From NCBI RefSeq assembly GCF_023715785.1, contig NZ_JAMBOX010000026.1, positions 1-41,369 of the forward strand: a DNA stretch of 41,369 nucleotides. Direction: 5' to 3'. Below are positions 7,758 to 16,348 of the stretch, piece after piece. Source of the DNA: Neobacillus niacini (GTDB lineage: Bacteria > Bacillota > Bacilli > Bacillales > Cytobacillaceae). The translations under genes were made by a program, and so were the position numbers. Every line of letters begins with the position of its first letter. The stretch's first letter is position 1. The notes under the pieces are model-generated. The model saw nothing but the letters and a program-made list of their open reading frames with translations. It was not told the DNA's origin and ran no database searches.

Positions 7758-7794
7758 AAGGGTGGCGGCAACACCTCTTCAAGGAAAGGGGGTG
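7758..7794 (+). promoter_or_regulatory. Leader with alternative hairpins masking the toxin ribosome site
   Basis: CACCTC at 7772-7777 can pair with GGGGTG at 7789-7794, which is the Shine-Dalgarno site of the toxin. The same CACCTC can instead pair with the upstream AGGGTG at about 7760. The two foldings are mutually exclusive, a layout typical of type I toxin mRNAs whose translation is delayed. Inferred from base pairing only. Confidence 0.5.
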
Positions 7795-7801
7795 ATGCTG
7801 T

Positions 7802-7885
7802 TTGACAGTATTTCAAGCATTGATGTTCGCACTGTCGTTTGCCAGTCTGATTATCACCGTACTGTCGTTTCACCAAAAAAAATAA
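7802..7885 (+). CDS. Holin-like small hydrophobic toxin (type I toxin candidate)
   Basis: 27-aa peptide beginning MTVFQALMFALSF: one hydrophobic helix (~residues 6-22) and a short polar tail ending HQKK. This matches the general pattern of the putative holin-like toxin family (Hol_Tox, relatives of TxpA/BsrG). The start is TTG at 7802 with AGGGGGTGA 9 bases upstream; an in-frame TGA at 7793 rules out longer forms. A strong promoter lies upstream and a stem-rich, terminator-ended 3' region follows. In known systems the antitoxin is an antisense RNA overlapping the 3' part; I could not find a convincing antisense promoter here. Confidence 0.65.
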   Translation: MTVFQALMFALSFASLIITVLSFHQKK

Positions 7886-7921
7886 TCCACCCTTGAGCCG
7901 GCAAGCATAAGTGGTGGATTA
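7884..7921. other. Hairpin in the toxin 3' region
   Basis: AATCCACC shortly after the stop codon pairs perfectly with GGTGGATT about 20 bases later. Stable 3' structures are usual in type I toxin mRNAs and where the antisense antitoxin pairs. Confidence 0.5.
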
Positions 7922-7965
7922 CTGCCCTCTATTGCCGATCTCCTGACAGGGAACCAGCTATTGCA

Positions 7966-8006
7966 TGGCCGAGCGGGATTACGTCGTCATGCTCGGTCTT
8001 TTTTAC
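7966..8006 (+). terminator. Terminator of the toxin transcript
   Basis: GGCCGAGC pairs with GCTCGGTC across a loop of about 16 bases and is followed by six T residues. It would end a transcript of roughly 270 nt from the promoter at 7702-7730. Confidence 0.75.
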
Positions 8007-8086
8007 TATATGCGAATTTCTAAAATCATTATACATAAGATTTCGTTAAAAAGAAATGAAAATGTCATTGTATTGGAGGGAAAAAA

Positions 8087-10666
8087 ATGAGTAAGCTGAC
8101 TGCCATCTACCCTCAGGCCATCGAACAAACCAAAATGAAAATCTACGAGGATATAGATCGGTATTTTGAATATAAAGAAACCTTGCCGACATTTGAACAA
8201 TACATAAACGACCGCAGCCATTATATTGAGCAGATATGGATCAATGTGTGGCTGAATAAATCCACCAACGATGTTCCACGGAATGAAAAAAAGCAATTTT
8301 TGAGTGAGCGGGACTACGAGGTTCACGGTGTCGACCGGAAGTTGATCAACAAGCTATTTCGTGATGAAATGAGACTGTATCAGCCATTTGATGTGATGGC
8401 TTGGATACAGGAGTCCTTTGAAGGACAGGGTGAAAAATGGGCAGAACGGTTTCGGCAGGCGAAGGAGAATTTTGTTTTAAGGGAGCAGCAAAAGCAAATA
8501 GAAAAACAGCGTGCTGCGATTAGTACTGAAATTGAGGAGGCGGCAGCAGGCATTATAGAAGATCAATATGAGCTTTTTTATTTATATGTACGTCAATTCG
8601 TCGCCAAGCAATTAGCGGGAGACTTGGAGAACCAAGTTAAATATCAAGCACAGGATCCAGCGGCATTGGAGGAAAAGCTGATTGAAGAAGGTATGTTTAA
8701 TCCTTCCTCATATGTGACGTTGGTGGATTTTTTGGAGGAACTGACAGGGGACATTCATCAAATCCCTAATTTGGGACGGCATTTATACGAATATGAAACC
8801 TATTATTATGTCTATGAAAGCCTGATTTTTGATTATATATCGGAGTTCATTCCAGAAAGAATAGTAAGCCAACTGCCGGAAGACTTGCATACTGAATTTA
8901 TAGAAACCTTCGATGAAAAACTGTCTTCGTCCTTTGTAAAGGGTTGTATCAGTGAACTTTTGTATGATGCTGTAGGTTATTTTATTGAAGATATTCAGGA
9001 GGAATACGTTTCGGATCTTCTGAATTTGGTCGATATTCCATTCGATGAGACTGTTCATCGTGACATTTTTGAACGTGATTTGCAGGAAAGGGAAAGAAAA
9101 AGGGCCGAGGAACTGGCTGAGCTAGAACGGAAAAAGGCTGAAGAAGAAAGGATTATGCAGGATATTTTTGGTCAGGAATATGATCCATCTTTTAAACGCC
9201 AGATTTCGTATGTGCTTCATATTGGTGAAACCAATACGGGAAAAACCCATCATGCGCTGGAAAAAATGAAGCAGGCTGACAGTGGTCTTTATTTGGCGCC
9301 GTTAAGGCTGCTTGCTCTTGAGGTATACGATAAATTGAATGCCGAGGGCACGCCATGTTCATTAAAGACGGGGGAAGAGGAAAAGTTGGTTGTTGGCGCC
9401 AATCATATTTCCTGTACCGTCGAGTTGTTTCATGAAAAAGAGTATTACCAAGTGGTTGTCATTGATGAGGCGCAAATGATCACCGACAAGGACCGAGGCT
9501 TTTCCTGGTATAAGGCGATTACCAAAGCCAATGCCGCAGAGGTCCATATTATAGGGAGCCGGAATTCGAAAGAGATGCTGCTTGAGCTGTTGGGCAATGC
9601 CGATATAGAGATCAACGAGTATAGCCGTGATACCCCGCTTGAGGTGGAATCGAAGAAATTTGATATCAAAAATGTAAAAAAGGGAGATGCTCTGATTTGT
9701 TTTTCCCGAAGGCGCGTGCTGGAGATGGCCTCACGGCTGCAAAATGACAGCCATTCCGCCAGCATGATATATGGAAGCATGCCGCCGGAAACAAGAAAGA
9801 AACAAATCCAGCAGTTTAACGAAGGCAAAACAAAGGTCATCGTCGCAACCGACGCAATCGGCATGGGCTTAAATCTGCCAATTCGCCGTATTGTTTTTTT
9901 GGAAAATGAAAAATTTGATGGGACGAGAAGGAGGCTGCTTACCTCCCAGGAGGTCAAGCAAATCGCCGGCCGTGCTGGACGGAAGGGAATTTATGATGTC
10001 GGCAAGGTAGCGTTTACGAATGATATTAAGAAGATGAAGAACTTGCTTGAGCAGGAAGATCGGCCTGTTCAGACGTTTGCGATTGCCCCGACCAATTCGG
10101 TTTTTGAACGGTTTCAGCGTTATTACCGTGACTTGGGAACTTTCTTCGAACTGTGGGAGAAATTTGAAAGCCCGAAAGGCACGAAGAAGGCATCTCTATT
10201 CGAGGAACGGTCGCTTTATAAAAAAATTGCCGGCACCGAAATCGAAGCTCGGCTTTCATTGATGGATTTATACGGGTTTCTGCACCTGCCATTTTCTAAA
10301 AATGAACAGGCGTTGACCCAGCAATGGGAGGAAACGATGTATGCGATTATTCAGGGACAGGAACTTCCGGAACCTTTAATCAAGGAACGAAGCCTGGAGG
10401 AACTGGAATTAACCTATAAAGCAATTGGCCTTCATCTGTTGTTTTTATACCGGCTAGGGCAGCGGACGGAGGCCATGTATTGGGAGCGTCTGCGCGAGGA
10501 GATCAGTGATAAGGTCCAGGAACGGCTGAAAACCGATATTAAGAAATTTGTGAAAAAATGCAAGAACTGCGGTAAGAAGCTGCCATGGGACCACTCGTTT
10601 CCAACTTGCGATGCCTGCTACCGCACCCGGTTCAAGAAATATTGGGAAGAGGAATATCATTTTTAA
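8087..10666 (+). CDS. Suv3-like superfamily 2 RNA helicase with C-terminal zinc ribbon
   Basis: 859-aa protein. The N-terminal ~370 residues are helical and charged with no recognised domain. The helicase core (~375-690) has motif I GETNTGKTHHAL, Ia APLRLLA, II VIDEAQMI, motif V DAIGMGLNL and VI QIAGRAGR, the spellings seen in Suv3 (GPTNSGKT, DEIQ). A C-terminal zinc ribbon CKNCGKK...CDAC ends the protein. Suv3 helicases unwind RNA or RNA:DNA and partner RNA-degrading nucleases in mitochondria; here the role is inferred as RNA turnover. ATG 8087 follows TTGGAGGG. Single-gene unit ending in its own terminator. Confidence 0.85.
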   Translation: MSKLTAIYPQAIEQTKMKIYEDIDRYFEYKETLPTFEQYINDRSHYIEQIWINVWLNKSTNDVPRNEKKQFLSERDYEVHGVDRKLINKLFRDEMRLYQPFDVMAWIQESFEGQGEKWAERFRQAKENFVLREQQKQIEKQRAAISTEIEEAAAGIIEDQYELFYLYVRQFVAKQLAGDLENQVKYQAQDPAALEEKLIEEGMFNPSSYVTLVDFLEELTGDIHQIPNLGRHLYEYETYYYVYESLIFDYISEFIPERIVSQLPEDLHTEFIETFDEKLSSSFVKGCISELLYDAVGYFIEDIQEEYVSDLLNLVDIPFDETVHRDIFERDLQERERKRAEELAELERKKAEEERIMQDIFGQEYDPSFKRQISYVLHIGETNTGKTHHALEKMKQADSGLYLAPLRLLALEVYDKLNAEGTPCSLKTGEEEKLVVGANHISCTVELFHEKEYYQVVVIDEAQMITDKDRGFSWYKAITKANAAEVHIIGSRNSKEMLLELLGNADIEINEYSRDTPLEVESKKFDIKNVKKGDALICFSRRRVLEMASRLQNDSHSASMIYGSMPPETRKKQIQQFNEGKTKVIVATDAIGMGLNLPIRRIVFLENEKFDGTRRRLLTSQEVKQIAGRAGRKGIYDVGKVAFTNDIKKMKNLLEQEDRPVQTFAIAPTNSVFERFQRYYRDLGTFFELWEKFESPKGTKKASLFEERSLYKKIAGTEIEARLSLMDLYGFLHLPFSKNEQALTQQWEETMYAIIQGQELPEPLIKERSLEELELTYKAIGLHLLFLYRLGQRTEAMYWERLREEISDKVQERLKTDIKKFVKKCKNCGKKLPWDHSFPTCDACYRTRFKKYWEEEYHF

Positions 10667-10700
10667 AGGTCATGGGTTAGGGCCTTTATTCTTGAGGTAG

Positions 10701-10734
10701 AACAGAATGATTCGAATATCATTCTGTTTTTTTT
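10701..10734 (+). terminator. Terminator of the helicase gene
   Basis: AACAGAATGAT, loop TCGAAT, ATCATTCTGTT: perfect 11-bp stem followed by at least six T residues. Confidence 0.92.
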
Positions 10735-10822
10735 ATGAAAAGAACTTTTTGGTTAAGGATGATTGGCGAAGAAAAATGGAGTGAAACGGAGAAAGGACTG
10801 ATTGTGTCCGCTTTCATGCCAT

Positions 10823-10851
10823 TTCACAAATTTGTCACATTCCTGTATAAT
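10823..10851 (+). promoter_or_regulatory. SigA promoter of the SulP gene
   Basis: TTCACA (5 of 6 consensus), 17-bp spacer, TATAAT. It lies about 80 bp before the TTG start codon. Confidence 0.72.
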
Positions 10852-10929
10852 TTGGTCTTGTTGTCATCGGACCCGACTTTCATAAGAGTTGAAAGTCAAT
10901 AAATAGAGATAAAAAGGAGAGATGTTCAT

Positions 10930-12408
10930 TTGAACTTATCGAAAATAAAAGATGAATGGTTTGGCAATATTCGTGGAGATATTTTAGCGGGCATCGTAGT
11001 TGCCTTAGCGTTAATTCCTGAAGCGATTGCTTTTTCAATCATTGCTGGTGTTGACCCGATGGTTGGCTTGTACGCGTCATTTTGTATTGCTGTTACGATT
11101 GCGTTTGTTGGCGGCAGACCAGGGATGATCTCCGCAGCAACCGGTGCCACGGCCCTGTTAATGACGACATTGGTAAGAGACCATGGTTTGCAGTATTTAT
11201 TAGCTGCCACGATTTTAACAGGAATACTTCAAATTATTATGGGAGCTTTAAAGCTTGGTAGCTTAATGAAATTTGTTCCGCGTTCCGTGATGACTGGTTT
11301 TGTTAACTCGTTGGCTATCCTGATTTTTGCGGCGCAGCTGCCTCATTTTGCCGGGGAATCCTGGCCAATGTTTGCCATGGTTGCGGGGGCACTGGCGATT
11401 ATATATGTGATGCCTCGCTTTACTAAGGTACTGCCTTCGCCACTGGTGGCAATTATTGTGATGACGATCATTGCAGTCATGACGGGTAGCGATGTCCGCA
11501 CTGTAGGTGATATGGGTGAATTGACATCGAAATTGCCGATATTTTTAATCCCTGATATTCCAGTAAACCTTGAAACGCTGCAAATTATTTTCCCTTATTC
11601 ATTATCCATTGCAATCGTCGGATTAGTTGAATCCTTGTTAACGGCCCAGATCGTTGATGATATGACAGATACGGAAAGTGATAAAAATAAAGAAGCACGC
11701 GGTCAAGGGATGGCCAATATTGTTTCTGGTTTCTTTGGCGGCATGGCTGGGTGTGCGATGATTGGACAATCGGTCATTAATGTCAAATCTGGCGGAAGAG
11801 GCCGTTTATCTACTCTTGTAGCTGGTGTGTTCTTATTAACGCTCATTGTATCTTTAAAAGGATTGCTTGTTCAGATCCCAATGGCTGCCCTCGTCGGTGT
11901 CATGGTCATGGTTTCGATTGGTACATTTGATTGGAACTCTCTAAAAACCTTGAACAAGGTTCCAGTTGCAGACACCATCGTTATGATTGCGACTGTACTA
12001 ACAGTTTTACAAACGCATGACCTATCTAAAGGGGTTTTAGTTGGAATCATCTTGAGTGCGCTATTTTTTGCATCAAAGATATCTAAAGTAAAAGTTACCA
12101 GTCTTCCTTCAAAAGGATCCCATAAGAAGATTTACCATGTAACAGGTCAGCTTTTCTTTGCTTCTGTCACAGATTTCGTCAATAGCTTTGATTATAAAGA
12201 AGATGTAAAAGAAATTGATTTGGATCTGTCCAATGCCCACCTTTGGGACGATTCCGCTGTAGGGGCAATTGATAAAGTGGTCTTTAAATATGATCAAAAC
12301 GGCGTAACAGTGAATCTGATAGGCTTAAATACGGAAAGCAATAAACTGCTTGAAAAGTTGGCAGTACACAAAGCACAAGGCGGTCTAGATAAAGCCGCAG
12401 GCCATTAA
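10930..12408 (+). CDS. SulP-family anion transporter with STAS domain
   Basis: 492 aa. The N-terminus holds the SulP signature (GDILAGIVVALALIPEAIAF), followed by about ten or more hydrophobic segments up to ~residue 390. A soluble STAS domain covers ~400-485. The family moves sulfate, bicarbonate or dicarboxylates across the membrane, often as symport; the substrate is not readable here. TTG 10930 is preceded by AAGGAGA. The nearby ATG at 10922 is out of frame and hits a stop at once. Own promoter upstream and own terminator downstream, so it is monocistronic. Confidence 0.92.
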   Translation: MNLSKIKDEWFGNIRGDILAGIVVALALIPEAIAFSIIAGVDPMVGLYASFCIAVTIAFVGGRPGMISAATGATALLMTTLVRDHGLQYLLAATILTGILQIIMGALKLGSLMKFVPRSVMTGFVNSLAILIFAAQLPHFAGESWPMFAMVAGALAIIYVMPRFTKVLPSPLVAIIVMTIIAVMTGSDVRTVGDMGELTSKLPIFLIPDIPVNLETLQIIFPYSLSIAIVGLVESLLTAQIVDDMTDTESDKNKEARGQGMANIVSGFFGGMAGCAMIGQSVINVKSGGRGRLSTLVAGVFLLTLIVSLKGLLVQIPMAALVGVMVMVSIGTFDWNSLKTLNKVPVADTIVMIATVLTVLQTHDLSKGVLVGIILSALFFASKISKVKVTSLPSKGSHKKIYHVTGQLFFASVTDFVNSFDYKEDVKEIDLDLSNAHLWDDSAVGAIDKVVFKYDQNGVTVNLIGLNTESNKLLEKLAVHKAQGGLDKAAGH

Positions 12409-12424
12409 TAAACTCTCATACAGC

Positions 12425-12462
12425 AGCACATGCGATTTCTTAGAAACGCGTGTGCTTTTTTT
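12425..12462 (+). terminator. Terminator of the SulP gene
   Basis: AGCACATGCG pairs with CGCGTGTGCT (one wobble), with an inner TTTCT/GAAA stem, followed by seven T residues. Confidence 0.9.
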
Positions 12463-12513
12463 ATTTGAAGTAATTAGAAAATGATTTTTTCGGCTCAAGT
12501 ATATTAAAAGAAG

Positions 12514-12543
12514 AACCCCATATGATGGTAAAAAGGGGGGGTT
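12514..12543 (+). promoter_or_regulatory. Hairpin covering the ribosome site of the LysM/GH18 gene
   Basis: AACCCC at 12514-12519 can pair with GGGGTT at 12538-12543, inside the Shine-Dalgarno run of seven G residues just before ATG 12547. Followed by TTTT it also looks like a weak terminator. Confidence 0.4.
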
Positions 12544-12546
12544 TTT

Positions 12547-13812
12547 ATGGCTATTCATGTGGTGATTGCCGGGGAAAGTTTGTGGGAAATTTCGAATCAA
12601 ACCGGAGTTCCCATTGGAACGATTATCAATAATAATGGGCTGGCTTCCAACACCCTTGTGCCAGGTCTTGCGCTTTATCTACCTGATACCACGCAACAAA
12701 TCCGGCTATATCGGGTTAAAGCAGGGGATCAACTAAGGCGAATTGCCCAGCAGTTCCAAACCACAACCTCAAACCTTCTCACAGCAAACCCCGGCATTGA
12801 CCCAGAACGCCTCAACGTAGGACAAATCATACACATTCCGACATCGCTTAAATTACAAATAAACACTCTTGGATTTATTGTTCCTTCGCCGGGTGGCGCA
12901 CTTCCCGCGATATTAGAATCTATTGCCGGCCAACTGACTTTTTTGGCGATTGTGGCTTACTCGTTCACCGATGAAGGCTATGCCTACAACCAAATAGACG
13001 ACACAGCGCTGGTTGCCCGCAGTAAGCAATTAAATATCGCCCCATTATTGATGATTCGTAATTTTACGAAGGAAGGCTTTAGCCCGGAGCTTGCCGGGAG
13101 TGTGCTGGGAAATCGCGTATACCGGCAAAACTTGATTGCAAGCATTGCCAACCTGACACGACAAAGAGGCTTTGCCGGTGTAAGCATTGATTTTGAGTTT
13201 GTCCCGACACCAAATCGGACTGATTTTAATGTATTTTTGACTGATTTAAAAAGGGAATTGGGGAACCTTATTTTACATGTAAATGTCCATGCAAAATCAG
13301 AGGATATGCCCACCAATCGAATCGTTGGTGCTTATGATTATGCGGCAATCGGGAGAGCGGCCGATATAGTCGCAGTCATGACCATTGATTACGGCTATCC
13401 GGGAGGACCTCCGGATCCGGTGGCTCCGATAACATGGATGGAAAAGGTGATTCAATACGCTGTTACGCAAATTCCGGCCCAAAAACTGCAAATTGCCATG
13501 GCATTATATGGTTATGATAAGGTTGTTGGGACCAATGCCAGCCAAGCAATGTCCGTACTTGCTGCACAAAATCATGCAATAAGCACAGGTACCCCGATTC
13601 AATTTGATATGACCTCCCAATCACCTTGGTATAGTTACTTGGAGGGAGTGGCCCAGCATGTTGTCTGGTTTGAGGATATTAGGAGCTATCTTGAAAAATA
13701 TCATTTGATTGACATATATGGTTTATCGGGGATAACCTTCTGGCAAATTATCCTCCCAGCACCGCAAAACTGGCTCTATTTAAGGGACAATATTTTAGTG
13801 TTGAAAAGATAA
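12547..13812 (+). CDS. Spore LysM/GH18 peptidoglycan hydrolase, YaaH/SleL-like
   Basis: 421 aa. Two LysM repeats (~residues 3-47 and 52-97) bind peptidoglycan; a GH18 fold (~105-420) follows. The catalytic strand reads GVSIDFEFV, with Asp215 and Glu217 in the positions of the GH18 DxE pair; the first aspartate of the longer motif is absent. There is no signal peptide, which fits YaaH, YdhD and SleL, spore enzymes made in the mother cell that cleave cortex glycan as N-acetylglucosaminidases during germination. The start follows a strong G-rich Shine-Dalgarno site. Which paralogue it is cannot be fixed. Confidence 0.88.
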   Translation: MAIHVVIAGESLWEISNQTGVPIGTIINNNGLASNTLVPGLALYLPDTTQQIRLYRVKAGDQLRRIAQQFQTTTSNLLTANPGIDPERLNVGQIIHIPTSLKLQINTLGFIVPSPGGALPAILESIAGQLTFLAIVAYSFTDEGYAYNQIDDTALVARSKQLNIAPLLMIRNFTKEGFSPELAGSVLGNRVYRQNLIASIANLTRQRGFAGVSIDFEFVPTPNRTDFNVFLTDLKRELGNLILHVNVHAKSEDMPTNRIVGAYDYAAIGRAADIVAVMTIDYGYPGGPPDPVAPITWMEKVIQYAVTQIPAQKLQIAMALYGYDKVVGTNASQAMSVLAAQNHAISTGTPIQFDMTSQSPWYSYLEGVAQHVVWFEDIRSYLEKYHLIDIYGLSGITFWQIILPAPQNWLYLRDNILVLKR

Positions 13813-13894
13813 AGCATGTCCCGTTTTTTACTGTACATTTTCTAAACTTTGGTTTTGGACAAACTCTCTAACAAAGAAAGGTAGGGATAATGGT

Positions 13895-15358
13895 TTGATT
13901 TTAAGAGTTTTCATTTCTGTTTTAGCCATATTTATGGCGATTACTTACATAAAGCCAAGCGGAGTCATGGCGGCAGATCGATCGGTCATGGCCAATCAAC
14001 TTAATCACTTTTTGCAACATTCTCCCGATTTGCAAGGATCCATTGCCGGCATCAGCGTCCGCTCTGCAGCAGATGGCCAGATCATTTATCAGCATAATGG
14101 TGATATTCGGCTGCGGCCAGCCTCCAATATGAAATTATTGACGGCTGCCGCGGCCCTAAATGTTTTAGGAGAGAATTATACCTTTACAACGGAAGTTCAC
14201 GCTGACGGTCCCGTAAAAAAGAAAACATTGCAAGGAAATCTCTATTTGAAAGGAAAAGGCGATCCTACCTTATTAAAATCGGATTATGAAAAAATGGCGG
14301 CTGAACTTGAGATGCTTGGTATCAAGAAAGTAAAGGGAAACTTAATTGGCGATGACACTTGGTATGACGATGTTCGCTATTCCCTTGACTTGCCGTGGAG
14401 CGATGAAATGACCTATTATGGTGCGCAAATATCCGCTTTAACTGCCGCCCCAACTCCTGACTACGATGCCGGGGCAGTCGAGGTTGCAGTCAAGCCCGGG
14501 GAAAAAGAGGGCGATAAAGTTCAGGTGGAAATTACACCGAAAACAGGCTACATAAAAATCATTAATCGCGGCGTTACAGGCGGGGAAAAAACGAAAAAAG
14601 ACCTTACCATTGATCGGATGCACGCAAAGAACACAATCGTGATTGAGGGAAATTTTCCAGTGAATTCAAAGGTGAGGAAAGAATGGGTCGGCGTCTGGGA
14701 GCCGACGATGTATGCCTTGGCACTTTTTAAACAGTCACTGGAAGAGCATGGAATCAAAGTATCAGGAAAAATGAAACGCGGAATGGTGCCTGAAAATACG
14801 ACTGTCTTAAACGTGCACCATTCCATGCCATTGGCCAAATTGGTCGTGCCGTTTATGAAGCTAAGCAACAATGTCCATGGCGAGGTGCTGGTGAAGGAAA
14901 TGGGCAAGGTGATGAAAGGGGAAGGTAGTTGGGAAAAGGGATTGGAAGTGCTTCAAGGGGAAATGGCCAGGTTCGGCATTAATACAAAAACCTTGGTCCT
15001 GCGTGATGGTTCCGGCATTTCCCATGTAACCGCGATTCCAGCTAACGAGATTTCTCAGCTATTATCTGCTGTGCAGAAAGAAAAGTGGTTTCATGCCTAT
15101 TTAAATTCCCTTCCGGTCAGCGGGGCACCTGAAAAAATGACAGGAGGCTCATTAAGATATCGGATGAAAACGGCGGATGTAAAAGGCAAGGTCAAAGCAA
15201 AAACTGGGACCCTCACAACTGTCAGCTCGTTATCGGGATATATCACAACAAAAAGCGGGGAGCCATTAATCTTCTCGATTGTTTTAAATAATCTGCTTGA
15301 TGAGGATAAAGGCAAAAAGATGGAAGACCAAATTGTGTCGATTATCGCCAATCAATAG
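13895..15358 (+). CDS. D-Ala-D-Ala carboxypeptidase/endopeptidase, peptidase S13 (DacC/PBP4 type)
   Basis: 487-aa exported low-molecular-weight penicillin-binding protein. Residues 1-27 are a signal peptide (MILRVFISVLAIF..., likely cleaved after VMA). The active-site triad of motifs is complete: SNMK with nucleophile Ser77 and Lys80, SNN in KLSNNVHGE, and KTG in KAKTGTL. The long insertion between the first two motifs is typical of S13 (class C) PBPs. It trims peptidoglycan stem peptides and may cleave cross-links. TTG 13895 follows GGTAGGG; the ATG at 13890 is out of frame and stops immediately. Confidence 0.92.
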   Translation: MILRVFISVLAIFMAITYIKPSGVMAADRSVMANQLNHFLQHSPDLQGSIAGISVRSAADGQIIYQHNGDIRLRPASNMKLLTAAAALNVLGENYTFTTEVHADGPVKKKTLQGNLYLKGKGDPTLLKSDYEKMAAELEMLGIKKVKGNLIGDDTWYDDVRYSLDLPWSDEMTYYGAQISALTAAPTPDYDAGAVEVAVKPGEKEGDKVQVEITPKTGYIKIINRGVTGGEKTKKDLTIDRMHAKNTIVIEGNFPVNSKVRKEWVGVWEPTMYALALFKQSLEEHGIKVSGKMKRGMVPENTTVLNVHHSMPLAKLVVPFMKLSNNVHGEVLVKEMGKVMKGEGSWEKGLEVLQGEMARFGINTKTLVLRDGSGISHVTAIPANEISQLLSAVQKEKWFHAYLNSLPVSGAPEKMTGGSLRYRMKTADVKGKVKAKTGTLTTVSSLSGYITTKSGEPLIFSIVLNNLLDEDKGKKMEDQIVSIIANQ

Positions 15359-15425
15359 GTAATTATTGAATAGTTTTTCCGCTGCCGCAAAATCTAAAGA
15401 TAATTCAACAGGGCGGTGGAATACA

Positions 15426-16268
15426 ATGATTATTGGAAGTCATGTTAGCATCAGGAACGGTTATTTGGGCGCAGCAAAACGGGCGGTTGCAAACAGTGCA
15501 TCCGCATTTCAATATTTTCCGAAAAACCCGCGAAGCCTTTCCGTAAAGGAATTTGACCGGGGCGATGCAGAAAGTTGCAAAGAATTTTGTCTGGAGCATG
15601 GGCTTCAGTCCGTCGCCCATACGCCATATTCGACAAGCATTACCCCGGCCAAGGAAAAAGAAGAATTGACGATTGCCTCCCTGCTAAATGATTTGGAAAT
15701 CGCCGACGCCTGTGGATCGATTGGAGTTGTCGTTCATTTCGGCAGCCAAATCAGCAAAACCGACCCTCTAGCCAGCTACAACTTAATGCTGCAAATCCTA
15801 AACAGTGTCCTGAGTCAATGGGAGGGCGGCTGTTTATTACTTATTGAGAATAATGCGGGGATAAAGGGGGCCCTTGGAACCACGTTAGAGGAACTGGTGC
15901 AAATTCGTAATTTATGCGAGTACCCTGAGAAAATCGGGTTCTGCCTAGATACCTGTCACGCGTTTGCAAGTGGGTTGTGGACTGGCGATACAACCGAGTT
16001 ATTTTTTGAAAAAGGGAAGGAATTGGACTACTTTAATCATCTAAAGGTGATTCATTTAAATAACTCCAAATATCCGGCGGGGTCTAGAAAGGACCGTCAT
16101 GCTAATATTTTTGGGCAAAATGGACTAATCAGTGAAATGGATTTAAAAGGTCTCGTGACATCGCCTATATTAAAAGGAATTCCCCTAATACTTGAAACTC
16201 CTGACGACGAAGGAATTAGCCATCAAGAAGAAATTGAGATGATCAAGAAGAAGTGGGAGAAAGGATGA
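15426..16268 (+). CDS. Endonuclease IV-type AP endonuclease
   Basis: 280-aa TIM-barrel zinc endonuclease. All expected metal-ligand motifs of the Nfo family are present in order: VAHTPYS, VVVHFGS, LLIENNAG, GFCLDTCHAF, VIHLNNSK, KDRHANI and ILETP. It should incise DNA 5' to abasic sites in base-excision repair. It is somewhat divergent from canonical Nfo (for example a shortened N-terminus reading MIIGSHVSIRNGY), so it may be a second copy. ATG 15426 follows GGGCGGTGG. The gene lies 67 bp after the S13 gene with no terminator between, so cotranscription is possible. Confidence 0.86.
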   Translation: MIIGSHVSIRNGYLGAAKRAVANSASAFQYFPKNPRSLSVKEFDRGDAESCKEFCLEHGLQSVAHTPYSTSITPAKEKEELTIASLLNDLEIADACGSIGVVVHFGSQISKTDPLASYNLMLQILNSVLSQWEGGCLLLIENNAGIKGALGTTLEELVQIRNLCEYPEKIGFCLDTCHAFASGLWTGDTTELFFEKGKELDYFNHLKVIHLNNSKYPAGSRKDRHANIFGQNGLISEMDLKGLVTSPILKGIPLILETPDDEGISHQEEIEMIKKKWEKG

Positions 16269-16348
16269 CAGGCATTAAATATTGCTTTTTCCCAATTAAA
16301 ACAATATATAATAGATATAGAAACTAGCAAATAAATGGGAGAATAGAA

